64,000 nucleotides of DNA from assembly GCF_008831285.2 (NCBI RefSeq), contig NC_045140.1, positions 10,786,505 to 10,850,504 on the forward strand, written 5' to 3'. Numbering within the stretch: position 1 is the stretch's first letter; every line of letters begins with the position of its first letter. Origin of the DNA: Nymphaea colorata. Lineage: Eukaryota; Streptophyta; Magnoliopsida; Nymphaeales; Nymphaeaceae. The translations under genes and the position numbers were made by a program. Positions 1 to 12,060 of the stretch are shown piece by piece. A model generated the notes under the pieces. It saw only the letters and a program-made list of their open reading frames with translations. It made no database searches and was not told the origin of the DNA.

Positions 1-506
1 TAAAATTATTCTATGTGTAGAAGTTAATTTTTTCTCAAAAAATCGCTAATATAGAGCATTTGTCACATTGCTGCCTCTCTCCCCTGTTTTACCATGTTTC
101 TTGTGTTCATTGTTCAATATAACTAGTTCTTCCTAATTTTATGACTTCAATTGGTTCATCTTTTTCCCCTTCATATCAAATTGTCTGATTTGTCTAACAT
201 TACTTCCATCTGCATCATTTTCTTTCATAATGCATGATTGACAGGAAGTGGAAATTTTGATATTTTCTGAGTCACCTGGTGCTTAGCAGACCAAAACAGG
301 ACCCTTAATAAGACCTATGACCCTTAACAGAAAGTATGACCTGTTTTTGTTGTAGAATTCTCATATTTCATAATTCACTATACCTTTATAATTAGCTCAC
401 ATTTTGTCAATAATAAAATTAACTTAATATGTTGTTACATGAAAAAGAAAAGTAAATCATCCAAGCACAAAGTCAAGTTTGTCATGTATCCAAGTGCAAA
501 GTCGAG
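1..506. other. AT-rich intergenic DNA
   Basis: AT-rich sequence with no long ORF, RNA gene or repeat structure that I can recognise on either strand. Confidence 0.5.
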
Positions 507-642
507 TATGTCATGATACTATTTCAACCTGTCACGCATGTCCTGGTTGATTAGTTGAAAATTAATTTATAGTCTATGTCATGATACTATTTCAACCTGT
601 CACGCATGTCCTGGTTGATTAGTTGAGAATTAATTTATAGTC
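507..642. repeat. Tandem duplication, 68 bp x 2
   Basis: Two adjacent 68-bp units begin at 507 and 575 with the same start (tatgtcatgatact). They differ by about one base, so the duplication looks recent. No coding content. Confidence 0.9.
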
Positions 643-820
643 CATGTTGGGTTTTGCAGTTCTAGGCAGAACAATGTGAGAAAGACTGCCATTGAAAAGA
701 ACTTATTTTTTTTCCCACTAAAGTTAATCGAAGAATATTTGGGTTGAATGATAAGAAAAGCTATTATTTGTTAATAAAATATATGATTTAATTTGACAAG
801 CACAACTTCATATATTTCTG

Positions 821-1119
821 TGTCAGATTCAGGTATATTGGGATTAGCATTTTCTTTCTCAACTACGACCATAAAATTGGTCAGCTTTTACTCTTAGCTT
901 TACAACATAAATCTATTTGAAGGGCACTTTTCTATGTCAGATTCAAATATATTTGGATTCGCAATTTCTTTCTTATCGAAGGCCATAAAATAAGCCAGTT
1001 TTTGCTCTTAGCTTTACAACATAAATCTATTTGAAGGCCACTTTTCTGTGTTAGATTCAAGTATTATTGGGATTAGCATTTTCTTTCTTAGCTAGGGCCA
1101 TAAAATTGGTCAGCTTTTG
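821..1119. repeat. Tandem repeat, about 114 bp x 2.6
   Basis: Copies start at 821, 935 and 1049, a constant spacing of 114 bp. Each opens with tgtcagattc or tgttagattc and contains a shared 'ccataaaat' block. The third copy stops near 1119. Copies have diverged by scattered substitutions. No ORF is maintained across the units. Confidence 0.85.
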
Positions 1120-1489
1120 ACCTTGTGGCAGCAACTTATTTTCTATTTATTTTTTTAGTTTGCAGAGGAAGGCCAGCTTGATAAAGAAATGTCATAGATG
1201 AAAGTTGAATTCTTCTTATCTGACTTGGCCAATTTAATAAGCATTGCATGAATGAGTTTGATTATTTCAACTATGTCATAAATTTTGATGCTTAGATTGC
1301 TTGATACTAGTTTGGCATTTTCTGTTCTTATTCATTCTTTTTCCCTTACATCTCTTGTAATATAATAGATATGTAAGATTCTAACACATAAAAAAGCGAG
1401 ATAGGTAACAGTTTGGTTTAGAATGAAAGACAATGTGATTACCTAGTGTTTCTTTTGTAAGAGCAAGCTTGTATACCTGGCATGAAATC

Positions 1490-2352
1490 AGGTGGAGGGC
1501 TCAAAGGAAAAGCATACAACCATTGGGAAAAAATTGATTAGGAGATTTGGGCAAAATTTTACAAAAGAAAAAATTAAGAACAAACTTAAGGTTTTGTAGC
1601 CATGTTTGCAGGTTTGCAAAGAAATTTTGGATACAAGAGGGTTTGGATGGAACCCCAATACAAAGTATTTTGATGTTGATGATGAAGTTTTGGAAGTAGT
1701 ACAACAAGGTAAGTGCATATAATAGGTAAGTGCATATCATAGGTTGAGTGTTTTCTTATGCAACATATTACAGAAATATCCAAATATGAGGAAATACACG
1801 AACCCACAAAAGTGGAGATGTTATGAGGAGTTTCAAGAATTTTGAATATACTGATGCTAATGGAAAAGAAATGGATATTTTGCAATAACATGTTTACAAA
1901 CGAACACGACAAACCTTTGCCAACAACACTTGGTCTCGAATCCATAGCCTTTCTAATGCAAGTTGATGAAGGCCAGTCGTTCACACAAATGTTGAATGAT
2001 AAAAGTCCAACCCAATCCCCACATCGACAAGCACATCATGAGTCTTATTCTTCAAATCTTAGGAGCACTGGCAAAAGTAAAAAATGCAAGGCATCTTTTG
2101 ATGAGAACTATTGTTCATTATTAGGTGTAAATGTGAACAACAAAAAGACACTTGCAGGCATTAGCAAAAATCTTCAGCTTGGCAATTGTGCAAAAATTTT
2201 ATGAGAGATGTGTGAGGCAAGCCAAAATAGATGTTGATATTCATGTGAAAGTGCTTGACATGTTAGATGTCCATCACCGAAAGTCGTTTTTGCTCGACCT
2301 TCAACTTGAGTTGCAATACTCTTGGTTGAACACAATGCTATCAGGTTTTTAG
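1490..2352 (+). pseudogene. Decayed Myb/SANT-like accessory gene of a PIF/Harbinger element
   Basis: The conceptual translation from about 1525 reads like the Myb/SANT-like domain of plant L10-interacting-MYB and PIF/Harbinger ORF1 proteins: an LIRRFGQNFTKEKIKNK helix, then GFGWNPNTK followed by an acidic DDEV segment. A clean donor (caag/gtaagt, GT at 1709-1710) and an acceptor ending at 1773 would define an intron of about 65 bp. The next exon carries YPNMRKYTNPQKWRCYEEF, the usual domain end. The C-terminal part (2152-2352, FYERCVRQAKIDVD then DLQLELQYSWLNTML) is in another frame. At least one stop interrupts the domain near 1594, so the gene is dead. Family members bind DNA and cooperate with the transposase for excision. 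Its position just upstream of transposase remains on the same strand supports the assignment. Confidence 0.7.
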
Positions 2353-2520
2353 GTATAATATATTCTTTGAGTTGTTTAATTAGTTGTTTTTATATAAGCC
2401 TTGGTATTGTTATTGTCTACATACGTATGACTTGTTATTGTTATTTTTTATTTGCATGCATGTGTTTTGTATACAACTTGTTGACTGATATATTTGAATT
2501 CTATATTTTTTTATTTCATG

Positions 2521-3864
2521 TTGAATTTTATAGACATGTTGGATGGCAATGAAAGACGACAACTCTTAATTCAATTCACAATAGTGGTGCTGCTTGGTGT
2601 CTTGAGACATTTCTATCGATGTCCTTGCATTATGCATCCATATAGAGATATTGGTTCCCTTTTTCTTCAAAATATCATTCATGGACACCTAAAAAACTGT
2701 TTGGATCAACTACTTATGGATGTATATACATTTATTACATTATGTATCATTGAAAGGTAGAGGTTTATTGGATATGTGTGTGACATAACCATGGAAGAAC
2801 AAGTAGCTATATTTCTTCAAATAGTTAGATTTAATAAGCGCAATCATGCATGTCAAAAAACTTTCAACAATCAGGATAAATGATAAGCAAGCATTTCAAT
2901 GCATGTTTGCGTAGAACTTGTTGACTTGGGAAAGATTACATCTAATGGCCAAATAAAGACATTTCATCTAAGATTCAAATTGACTATCGATTCTATCCAT
3001 ATTTTTAGGTAATTATATTTACATTACATGCTTTTATATTTCCTCCATGTTCGAAAAAATCTGATCTTATAACTACATATAAGATTGCATAGGAGCCATT
3101 GATGGCACTCATATATATGCTTAGGTGCCAATGTTTGATCATGCAAGATTTCGTAATAGAAAATGAGTACTTTCATAAACTGTATTTGATGTAGTTGGAT
3201 TCAACATACGACTCCACTATGTGATGGTAGGATGGGAAGGGGATAAAACTAATTTATTGATGTTGTATAATGCACTTGATGACCTAACTAACAATTTTGT
3301 GATACCTACAAGTGTATGACATTTGTATTGTACATGACTATTTGTTTGGTCTCATCCTTTCAGTACTGACAATTGATCACAATACAATTAATATGTAGGT
3401 AAATACTATCCTGCTGATGGGGGTTATCCAATCATTGTTGGACTTTGGCTCCATATAGAGGTCATCGCATCATATGTATGAATTCAACAGAGTAGGTGCA
3501 CCTGCTATTAGGACACTAGAGGAACTTCTTAATCATAGACATTCATCACTAAGAACGACTGTAGGGAGAACATTTGGACTACTTAAAGGATGGTTTCTTA
3601 TATTGAAATAACAAGTGGAATACCCCTTCAAAGAACAAGTTCACATTGTACTAGCTATATGTGTATTGCATAATTCATTATAGAGCATACCCCAATGCTG
3701 AGAAAATTGATATTGATGAGGGTCTAACAAATGATAATGATTCAAGTGCAACATTTTTAAGTAAGCATGAACTTGCTCCACAAAAAATTTGGACGTGTAA
3801 GCAACAACTCTTTATGCGCAACTATAACAAGTCAAATGTTCCAAGATTTTCAAATGGTAAGTGA
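2521..3864 (+). pseudogene. PIF/Harbinger transposase pseudogene (DDE_Tnp_4 type)
   Basis: Fragments in shifting frames follow the order of a plant Harbinger transposase, the nuclease that cuts and rejoins the element. They are: an N-terminal helical part (2539-2758); ITMEEQVAIFLQIV near 2790; AIDGTHIYA at about 3098 with the first catalytic Asp; a GWEGDK segment near 3235; KYYPADGGYP at about 3400 with the second Asp; HRHSSLRTTVGRTFGLLK at about 3540-3590; and a C-terminal CVLHNSL near 3660. In this family the third acidic residue lies in the ERTFG motif. Here the codon is ggg (Gly), so the catalytic Glu is lost. Frameshifts and stops are frequent. I found no convincing terminal inverted repeats or target duplication, so element ends are unknown. 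Confidence 0.8.
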
Positions 3865-4600
3865 ATGGTGCTTTATTTATGATTAACAATTTCATGTATA
3901 CGAAAAACTTACATGTTTATGTCAGAAAATTTTGCACATAACATTCTTTCATTCATGTTTTAATTAGATGGTGTGATGTATGTGTAGTTCAAAGAACTTT
4001 GATGATGAAACCTCGTCAGAAGTGTTATAAAGGTGGGGCACGAGACATATATGACAATTGGGAGCAATGTGCATCTATATACTATTATTCTCACTTTAAC
4101 AATCGAATTTTTGGTTTAGTTACTATATAAAAACTATACATGAATATCAACATGTGGCTTCTTATAGACATAATTGGATGATATAGAAAGTGAATGTCGT
4201 TTACAATTGCATGAGGTATGGATGTTCATAATGCCATATTTTTGGAACATGGATATGATTGTATGGATGGAATTGCTATAGGATATGTGGATGATTGTCA
4301 TGTTCACACTTTAATTTGGGGCATTTGGTGGTCATTGTTAAGATGGGAAAATCATATGATTGACAACTATACATGAACTTGGGAGGTTGACCATTTTTTT
4401 GTTTCTATCATAACAGTTGAGTTATTATGTTTGTTTTTTTATCTTTATGACGTCATCTGCGTGCATGTTACTCCGAGATTAGATCAAAATGTGGCAAACA
4501 CCCAGGTCATGAGCTTGATTTGAAATATTTAAGTCTACAATTTTGGCATTGAAATTGACAAAATAGAAGAACATTGACAGATTTGAACTTTCTCATGCAG
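3865..4600. other. AT-rich spacer
   Basis: Probably includes the 3' non-coding end of the Harbinger element. No gene, terminal repeat or RNA was recognised. Confidence 0.4.
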
Positions 4601-4639
4601 GTCTACCAGGCCTCTTGTTGCAACAACATGCATACCTTT

Positions 4640-4800
4640 GGTTGTTGCAGAAGAAAGAAAGCAAGGGAAGTGAAAGGCGATGGACACTCAGGGGAGAAAG
4701 AGAGAAGAGAGGGAGAGAGAGAGTTACTAAGGGTGTCCCGACGAACTGGCAAACACAAAGAGAGAGGATCCAACTAGCAAAATCATCTAGTGGAAGAGAG
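4640..4800. repeat. Purine-rich low-complexity tract
   Basis: GA-rich run (gagagaag, gggagagagagag) that opens spurious ORFs on both strands. It sits just upstream of the copia gag remnant and could be part of that element's leader, but no LTR or primer-binding site is visible here. Confidence 0.5.
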
Positions 4801-4923
4801 ATCAGAGGCAAGTCCAGAAGCCTCAATTGCTCACGTCCTATTAAGAAACTCATTGTAGGTTCCCGGCAAGAATGATAGGAGCTTTGGCAAGATTTTTCTT
4901 GTCACCATTAATGCAGCCACATG

Positions 4924-6393
4924 GTTTTATCCTGGTTGCTCAACTCTATCTCAAAGGAGCTTGCCGATAGCGTAATCTACGCCTCCACTGCTCATAAGGT
5001 ATGGAATGATCTCAAAAATCAATTTAAACAGTGTAGCACCTCATAAATATCAGATTAAAGTGTCTATTAGTTGTCTTTCTCAGGAAAATATGTCTATAGT
5101 TGCTTACTATACCAAGTTAAAAGCATTATGGGATGAGTTGCCTATAACGTGTTACTAGAGTGCTCTTGTGGTGCTCTGAAATTGATTGCGGTAAAGCAGC
5201 AAGAGGATTGATGGGTCTTAATGACTCATACAATGCCATTTGGGGGCAAATTCTATTGCTCGACCCCTGCCATCTGTAGCCAAGATTTTCTCGTTGGTTC
5301 TTCAAGAGGAAAAGCAACAAGAAGCAAGAGTCCAATCTAACTTGATTGAGCACATCGGGTTGACTGCATCTGGTGGAGAAGCAAGAAACATCAAAAACCA
5401 AAATCTAAAGAGGTCAGAACAATATTATTGTACTCACTGCCAATAGCAGGTCACTCGAGGGAGAGATGTTTCAAGCTAAATGGATACCCTCCCAATTTCA
5501 AAGAAGGAAAACAAAGAGCCGGTAGTGCTAATGCCGCAGATGGTGATAAAATGCATTCTAATGCTTCAATGTCTGCTGTTTCGCCTAATCCAAGGATGGA
5601 TCAAGCTCTTGTTCTAACTATGGATGAATACAATAAGTTAAAACAACTTCTTTAAGATCGAACTACTCTTGCACCACAGCCTTCCAATGGTCAGTCTCAT
5701 TTTTCAAGTATGATATATTCACAATCAGGCACTTGGATCATTGACAGTGGTGCCTCTGACCAACAGCCTATCGACGTCTTGCAGGAAGGTTAATTTACTT
5801 AAACATAACCAGACCTAATATTACTTTTGCAGTACATATTCTTAGTAGGTATATGCAACAACCTTCCGTTGCACACTACAAAGCAGCTTTGAGGGTGTTA
5901 AAACATTTAAAACAAAGTCCTGGCCAAGGACTATTGTTTCCATCAAATGAAGACTTCCAGCTCACCGCATATTCTGATGTTGATTGGGGATCATGTAAAG
6001 AGACAAGGAGGTCGATAACAGCCTACTGTATTTTCTAAGGAGGCAGCTTCATTTCATGGAAATCAAAGATGCAGCGTACTGTGTCATGGTCATCTGCTAA
6101 AGCAGAATACCCGCTCCATGGCAGACACTAGTTGTGAAATCTTATGGTTAAAATACTTGCTTTCATATTTTCAGTTGAATCACTCACAACCGGTCGAATT
6201 ACTTTGTGACAACAAATCAGCCTTACAAATTGCTGCCAATCTGGTACTGCACGAAAGAACAAAGCATATTGAACTCAATTGCCACCTTGTTCATGACCTG
6301 ATAAAAAATAAAACCATTTCAACCAGCTTTCTTCCCTCACGGTGTCAGCTAGTTGACTTGTTTACAAAGGCACTGCAAAAAGATCAGTTTTAG
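4924..6393 (+). pseudogene. Ty1/copia gag-pol remnant A, with protease joined to RT/RNase H by deletion
   Basis: The gag capsid region (UBN2 type) is readable from 4924: SWLLNSISKELADS, then YASTAHKVWNDLKNQF, and after a frameshift YYTKLKALWDEL. A nucleocapsid-like zinc knuckle (CTHC, then GHSRERC) lies near 5430-5475 with a stop after its second Cys. The protease motif WIIDSGASD is at about 5731-5760. The next residues already belong to the far end of reverse transcriptase (YRRLAGRLIYL, RPNITFAV), so the rest of protease, all of integrase and most of RT are missing. RNase H follows (AYSDVDWGSC, SSAKAEY near 6100, LLCDNKSALQIA, HERTKHIELNCHLV) and runs to LFTKALQKDQF. A stop near 6037 and frameshifts show it is dead. 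Confidence 0.88.
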
Positions 6394-6445
6394 TCGTTAA
6401 AGTCCAAACTGAGCATTTGTGATCTGCATGCTCAGTTTCAAGGAG

Positions 6446-6720
6446 TGTTAGGATAATTCTGAAAAATGCTGTCTATAATGCTTATTTCCAAGTTAGATTC
6501 AGAGTTTGTTATGGAGGCTTGCAAGCGTGAATCGTCTTGCCTGATTCGCAGTAATAGAAATGTCTAAAAAGGGTATATAAAGTATACAAAAGTGTAGAAT
6601 CTGGTGGGTATATCTGTATTTCTTCAAATTCTTATCTCTACCATTGATTTGTAGCAGAATTGTATACATAAGGCCACCACTCGAGTAATGTGAAGAGAAG
6701 CCTTTTCATCCATCTTTTGC
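6446..6720 (+). repeat. Probable 3' LTR of copia remnant A (right end uncertain)
   Basis: Right after the RNase H end, a purine stretch (caaggag) precedes TGTTAGGATAATTC, a normal copia LTR start. A TATA-like tatataaag lies near 6572. No matching 5' LTR was seen upstream of gag, so the right border near 6720 is a guess and the 5' end of the element appears lost. Confidence 0.5.
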
Positions 6721-8229
6721 CATGCTGCGTATTCCTGAGCACATACCCTGTTTTCACCATTTTTCAAGTTCCTGTCACAGATTTCCTCATTTTCAAGTCT
6801 TGGGTTTCTGTCTGGAGCCAGTTTGCACTCTTTGCTGCCTAGTAGTCACTCAGATGCATCGGCGGCCGTTGGACGTGGCTGGATGGTCTTTGCTTTCAAC
6901 CAAAAATGTTGAAGCCCTTGTTGAAACCCTCATGTCTCTTTGAGAAATCGAGAGAAGTGAGGATAGATCATTTGTTTTTTTTCTTTGTTTTTTATGTTTT
7001 ATCACTAATGGAATGGGTCCAAGAAGAGAATGAATCTGTTCTGTTCTCATTAAGTGGTAGGTATTGTTGGGCAACCATTGCTATAATTCATATTTTGAGT
7101 GATTGTTGTTATAAGACTCTCAATTATCTAATATTGACTATTATAGATTGTTGTTATATGACAATATTACTATTAGTGATATTCTATAACTTAATAGTTA
7201 GTAATTTAATATATATAATAGTTGCTTTCCATACAGTCATAAACAGTCAAACAGATGCCAAAGTGTGCCTTGGCATGCCTAGGCGTTACCGAGGTACTAG
7301 ACTGCGCATGATGACTTTGATTACATGGTTTAAACTACAAATATTCCCAAATGGCTTACGAGAACTGCTAAGTCGCCAATGCCACATAGTCTCACCAGAT
7401 TTAGGCAAGACATCCAACAGCGTATGAAAAATGCATTGATGGAACTGTATAATCTATACGTTGCCTCAATAACAATGCATATGCATGAATATTATGCAGC
7501 TATGACATAATCTGGATTGCAAAATAGTTAATTAAATGAGAAAAAATGCACCCTAAAGTAGCGAAAATATAATTAAGCAAACCCAGAATCTAAATAACTG
7601 AAGCATAAAATTCTGGCAGTCAATCTGTCCTAGACCAGTTGGTACTTCTCTACACCTAAACTGAGTTTTAGCATGCCAAAAATAACAGTCCATATGTTGA
7701 TATCTTCATGAAACATGAAACATGTGGGAACCATGAAGCAACCAAAAATACCATGTAAATTTGCAAACAAAAAATGAAAATGTAAAGAACCAAGGGGACA
7801 TCGACCGCAACTCTCACCCATTGGCAAGCACAAACAGCAAAGAGAAACAATGATGATATTTTACTGATTTCAGATCAAAATTTCCAGACAAAAACCATGA
7901 ATATGTTCTTATCATTAAATGTGATGAGAAAACAGGAAAAACGTCATGAAACAGGATACTTCACGTGGAAAATGAAAAACAGAGAAACATAGTTACACAA
8001 AATTTCAAGAAAATTTCTGCAAATGATAAAAAAAATTAATCTTACTAGATATAGTTAGCAAATGGAGAGAAAGAGAGTACTGAAATTTGTTAGGGCAAAA
8101 GGCGATAAGGAGGAGAGATGTAATTTTCTTAGACCAGTTTGATCCAGCAACTGATTAGGCGGAGGTGCTTCAGCTATAGAGATAGGCTGCTCTAGCAGCA
8201 GTGAGTGCTCAGGTGAGGCAAGAAAGCAT
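6721..8229. other. Spacer without recognisable genes
   Basis: Contains a few ORFs up to 173 codons (for example 6906-7427, plus strand) with hydrophobic, AT-driven composition and no recognisable domain. They are probably chance ORFs. Confidence 0.4.
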
Positions 8230-8460
8230 TCAGTGATTAGCGATTAGAGGAGATATCGGGAGAGATCGACAGAGAGAAATGAGAGAATGAGAGGCAAAGA
8301 GAGAGAGAGAATCAATAGATTGAGAAGAGAAGAGCAGACCGAAAGAGGGACAAACAGAAGAGGAATCAAAACAAAAATCAGAAATCCAAAGAAAAAGAGG
8401 TGCAATTTTCAGAGAAGTCAAGAAAGTGAAAGGGGTGAAAGAGATAATGTCACTCCTTGA
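8230..8460. repeat. Purine-rich (GA) tract
   Basis: About 230 bp dominated by gagaga and gaaagag runs. The minus strand gives a Ser/Leu-rich low-complexity ORF with no domain. Confidence 0.5.
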
Positions 8461-8682
8461 CTCCAGGAGCGAGGAGAAATCTATAATAACACAGCAGCTT
8501 TCACTATCTAATTAAAATCACAACAGAAATTTAAATTTCTAACAGTAACATGTAGCAAACAATTACCAATTCAACAGTACCTTACCTTTACTGACAAAAT
8601 GAATTGTTCTCCCCACATATGAACTACACGTTCCTCTATATGCAATATGGGGACAGATCAAAATATGCCAAAATATTATCCA

Positions 8683-8700
8683 TCCACTATATATAGTGGA
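8683..8700. repeat. Perfect 18-bp palindrome
   Basis: tccactatatatagtgga equals its own reverse complement. No flanking gene suggests a function. Confidence 0.9.
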
Positions 8701-8959
8701 ACTCTGATAGCTAATCAACACATGTGCTTCTTTCCCAATCTTGAGTCCTATTTTTTTCCACTAAAAAGGGAACATATGAGCTGTGAGTCCTACAGACTCA
8801 ATGAGCAACCCACCATAAAACATATGTTCAATTGCAAAAAATGTAGTATTATAGCAAAGTAAGTATAAATCATGCAACAAAATAACAAATAAGCACGGTA
8901 ATGAAATTTCTGTTCTTAAAACATTGATTTGTTTGGTAATTTGGTGGCTAGGACAACTT

Positions 8960-9135
8960 TACCTCTAGTTTATAGATTCCGAAGGAGCGTTAAGAGGTTT
9001 AATATGAATTTACTTTCAATTTATAGACTCAGAGAAGTGTTAGGAAGATAAATCTATACTCACCTGCAATGCTAGACTTCAAAGAAGTGTTAGGAGGTTT
9101 ACTTATGATTCATTTTCAGTGTCTAGATTCCATTT
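8960..9135. repeat. Degenerate tandem repeat, about 50 bp x 3.3
   Basis: Units recur at 8974, 9025, 9074 and 9125. The shared core is agattc or agactc, followed by gaagtgttaggaggtt-like sequence. Divergence between units is high. Confidence 0.65.
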
Positions 9136-9714
9136 CTCTTAAGTTCTATTGTTACATAGTTCTTTAGTTTTCTCTTTTTAGCTCTAGAATTCATTATATC
9201 TCACAAATCATTATTTACCTTTGACACATATAAGATCATGCCATCATAAAATCAACCACAACAAATTATGCATGTCTTAAATAAATATGCTCACCACAAA
9301 AAGAAGGAAAGAACTTTCCTACTTTGTAGGGCATCTGGGCATGCCTTCGCCTGTGCCTATGCCTGCTTATCCACCTAGACATGTGAAACAAATGTAAGTA
9401 TATACTAAATTTACGTATGGACTTTCCTCTCAAGTCCCCAAATCTATAATACAACTTGTGGAGTTGTTTTCCTCTAAAAATTTACAAAAATTTATCAAAT
9501 TAGCAACAGGTTAATCTAAGCACGGAGGCCTTCATATAATCAAATAGGGCAAACAACAATCATACATCCTAAAATCTCCATTAATACAAAAACAATTAGA
9601 ATCTCAATCAAAATCTACAAATCAAGTATTTTAATATGTTGTTCTACTGAGACAAACAAAGAAAATTCGTAGAAGATGAAGGGAAGATATTGAATTACCA
9701 ATTTTTTGCTGTAG

Positions 9715-9850
9715 ACCCTATCTCTTTCTCTTCTTCTCCCCTTCTCCTTTATTTCTCTTTCTCTCGTTTTCGCCTTTCTATCTCCCTTTTCTCCTTCCAT
9801 TCTCCCTCTTCTGCACTTCCTTCTTTCACCAACCTCTCTCTCTCACTCTA
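9715..9850. repeat. Pyrimidine-rich tract
   Basis: CT-rich low-complexity DNA (tctctttctc and similar). It gives a Ser/Phe/Leu-rich ORF on the plus strand and its shadow on the minus strand. Neither looks like a real protein. Confidence 0.5.
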
Positions 9851-11589
9851 TCGGTGGTTAGGTGAACAGAAAGCTTTAGAGGGGAGATGGGAGCGATTTC
9901 CCCAAAATAAGAAAACCTTTTTAAAATCGATCCCTCTAGTTTCAAATATTTGATAATATTTTTTTTCAAAATGGGTCTGCTCCCCAAATTTCAGGCCTAA
10001 CAGATAAAACGAGGAAAAAACCAACAAGGGGCATTGAAAGGTCGATGAAGTCGATATCAGAATGACACGTGCTTGGCCAATTCAGAACCTCTGAATTGAA
10101 GATGGAAAATCTTTCTGGGTGAACAGTGGATTTCCAAGGCATCAAACGTGCCCTTGGAGAAAGGGAAAGGAACGACTCTGGAAGTCCGTGCTGCGAGCTC
10201 TCTTTTGTGGAATATAAAATGTGAGCAGCGGTGAGGGAGAGAGCATGAGTTGGATTGTGATGGGTCGCAAACAGTTCCGCCTGTGGAGCTATTCCTAATT
10301 CCTATATCTTGTATTTGTATCTGTGTGACATGGCTCAGCCCATTGGACCAACTACAGAGACCAGTCTCATGCCCTGGTCAGGCTGAGTAGTGAGTCGCCA
10401 GCTGTTAGGAGCTGCACCGGTTGGCCTAGAAAAGCCCGAACCAAATGCGATCCTACCTTCCCAGGACCTTCTTGAGGCCTATTCTAAAAACCGAAAATCC
10501 TAAACAATTAAATACAAATGACTACCCGGCCGGACAGGACCCCGGCGCAAACCCAGATAGGTAAGGAGTACACGGTTAGTTTACCCTTTCCCAAAAACCT
10601 AACTACGGATAGCCTACTACAAGAAACTACAAGGGTTGATGAGGCCTTACAAAACGTGAGCGATACAAAATTCAATTCCCTCGCAACTCACTCACAAACC
10701 ATGCAAACCACTTCTAACGGCCAAACCACACCCAACGAAAGCAAATAGGTGGTCGGCTCCTTGTAGTCGTGTCTCGGGCACAGTGCCCTCGAGGTACCAC
10801 AGTGGGGAGCAAGGCCGAAGCCTGGGCTAAAACAAATTACTGAAAACAAACTAGATGCTGCCTAATGCTAACAAAAGCAAAACCCGCCCGTGGCTACAAG
10901 GGGGAGCAAGTGAGTACCGGCCAAGGGAGAACCTTGGCGTAGCCGGAAAAGCACCCGGGGTGAGAACCAACCCCCGGATATCGCAGCTCGCTGTACAAAA
11001 AGTCCGGTTGTGGAGAGCCTCCTCGGATGCCTGCAGCACACGTTGGACCGCTGGCCGAAGGACGCTGGACGAAGAGTTCGCCGCTGGAATCTTGGCCGTC
11101 GCGCCTGAGGGGATGTTCGCTCGCTGCTGGCCGAGAATCTGCACTGTCGCTGGGAGCGCGTCTGCCGGACTGGAGCTGGACGACGGGCCGTCTGGAGGGA
11201 GCCGAGCGTCGGGATGCCGGCTGGGAAGACGCGGGTTGCGCGGACGACGATCACTGCTGGTAGCGCTCGGTGCTGAGGGGATCGCAGTCGGATGCCGACG
11301 CCTGCGCTAGCGGATGCTGACGAGCGGGACCGCGGTTGAGGGCGCGCTGTCGCCGACGAGGGACGTCGCTTGCTGCGGTTGCCTGATGCGGATAGCCGCT
11401 GCCGTGAGGGACGATGCTGTCGTGGCCAGAAGGGCCGCCTGAGTGTTGAGGGGGGCTGCTGTCGGGATGACAACGCCTACCTGCCTGCCGTCTGGTGTGG
11501 CTCGGCCACGCTAGTCGGTGAGATCCGACGGAAAGAGACGCAGCCGAGGCAAAGGGGCCGGTGGGGACCGGTGAGGCCTAATTCCTAAC

Positions 11590-12060
11590 TAAGGCTGGGG
11601 TTGGCTCGGTTTGGTTGGGCTCTAATAGGGGGGTTGGTCCAGTCAAGACGGGCTCGGGTTGGGGTAGGCTAGGAAGATTGAGGGTGTAGGTGCGGCGTAG
11701 GTGACCTAGCTACGAGAGGGCTCACTTGGGATGGCTTGGGTCGAGCCTAAGCTCGCGGATGTGGTCAATGTTGACCGAATGAGGTTAAGGTTGACTAAGA
11801 TGGGGGGTTGACACGAAGGGACCTAGCTTAGTGGGTCTGGGTTGACTAGGTCAAGGGACACTCGAGCTAGACTCGAGCCAACTAGGGTAGTGTACTTGAA
11901 AGAGGGCTCGGTAAGAGAGGTTGACCTAACTTTGACTAAGGCGATAGGAAGGTTCGGGTTAGGCAGGCTCGTCAAGGAGGGTTAACCTAAGTGCGGGGGT
12001 GGTGCAAGAGGGCGCCTAAGGGTTAGGGTTGACTTGGCTGGTCTCGCCAAGTGAAGCACC
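11590..12060. repeat. G-rich stretch with repeated GGTTGAC motif
   Basis: On the plus strand ggttgac, gttgact and related TTGAC-containing words recur many times in about 470 bp between G-rich runs. They are not in a fixed period. TTGAC is the core of plant W-box sites. The U3-like part of the gypsy LTR near 58.3-59.1 kb is also rich in gtcaa/ttgac words, so this may be LTR-derived sequence. Confidence 0.4.

Noticed and set aside
6906-7427. 173-codon ORF, plus strand
   Set aside because: Hydrophobic Ile/Leu/Tyr composition follows from T-rich DNA. No domain or homology was recognised.
8230-8421. Minus-strand ORF rich in Ser and Leu
   Set aside because: It is the translation of a GA/CT low-complexity tract.
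9615-9953. Overlapping ORFs over a CT-rich tract
   Set aside because: Simple-sequence composition on both strands and no recognisable motif.
10855-11473. Long overlapping ORFs on both strands of the GC-rich block
   Set aside because: High GC content suppresses stops. The products are Arg/Ala/Gly-rich without any domain and overlap each other almost fully.
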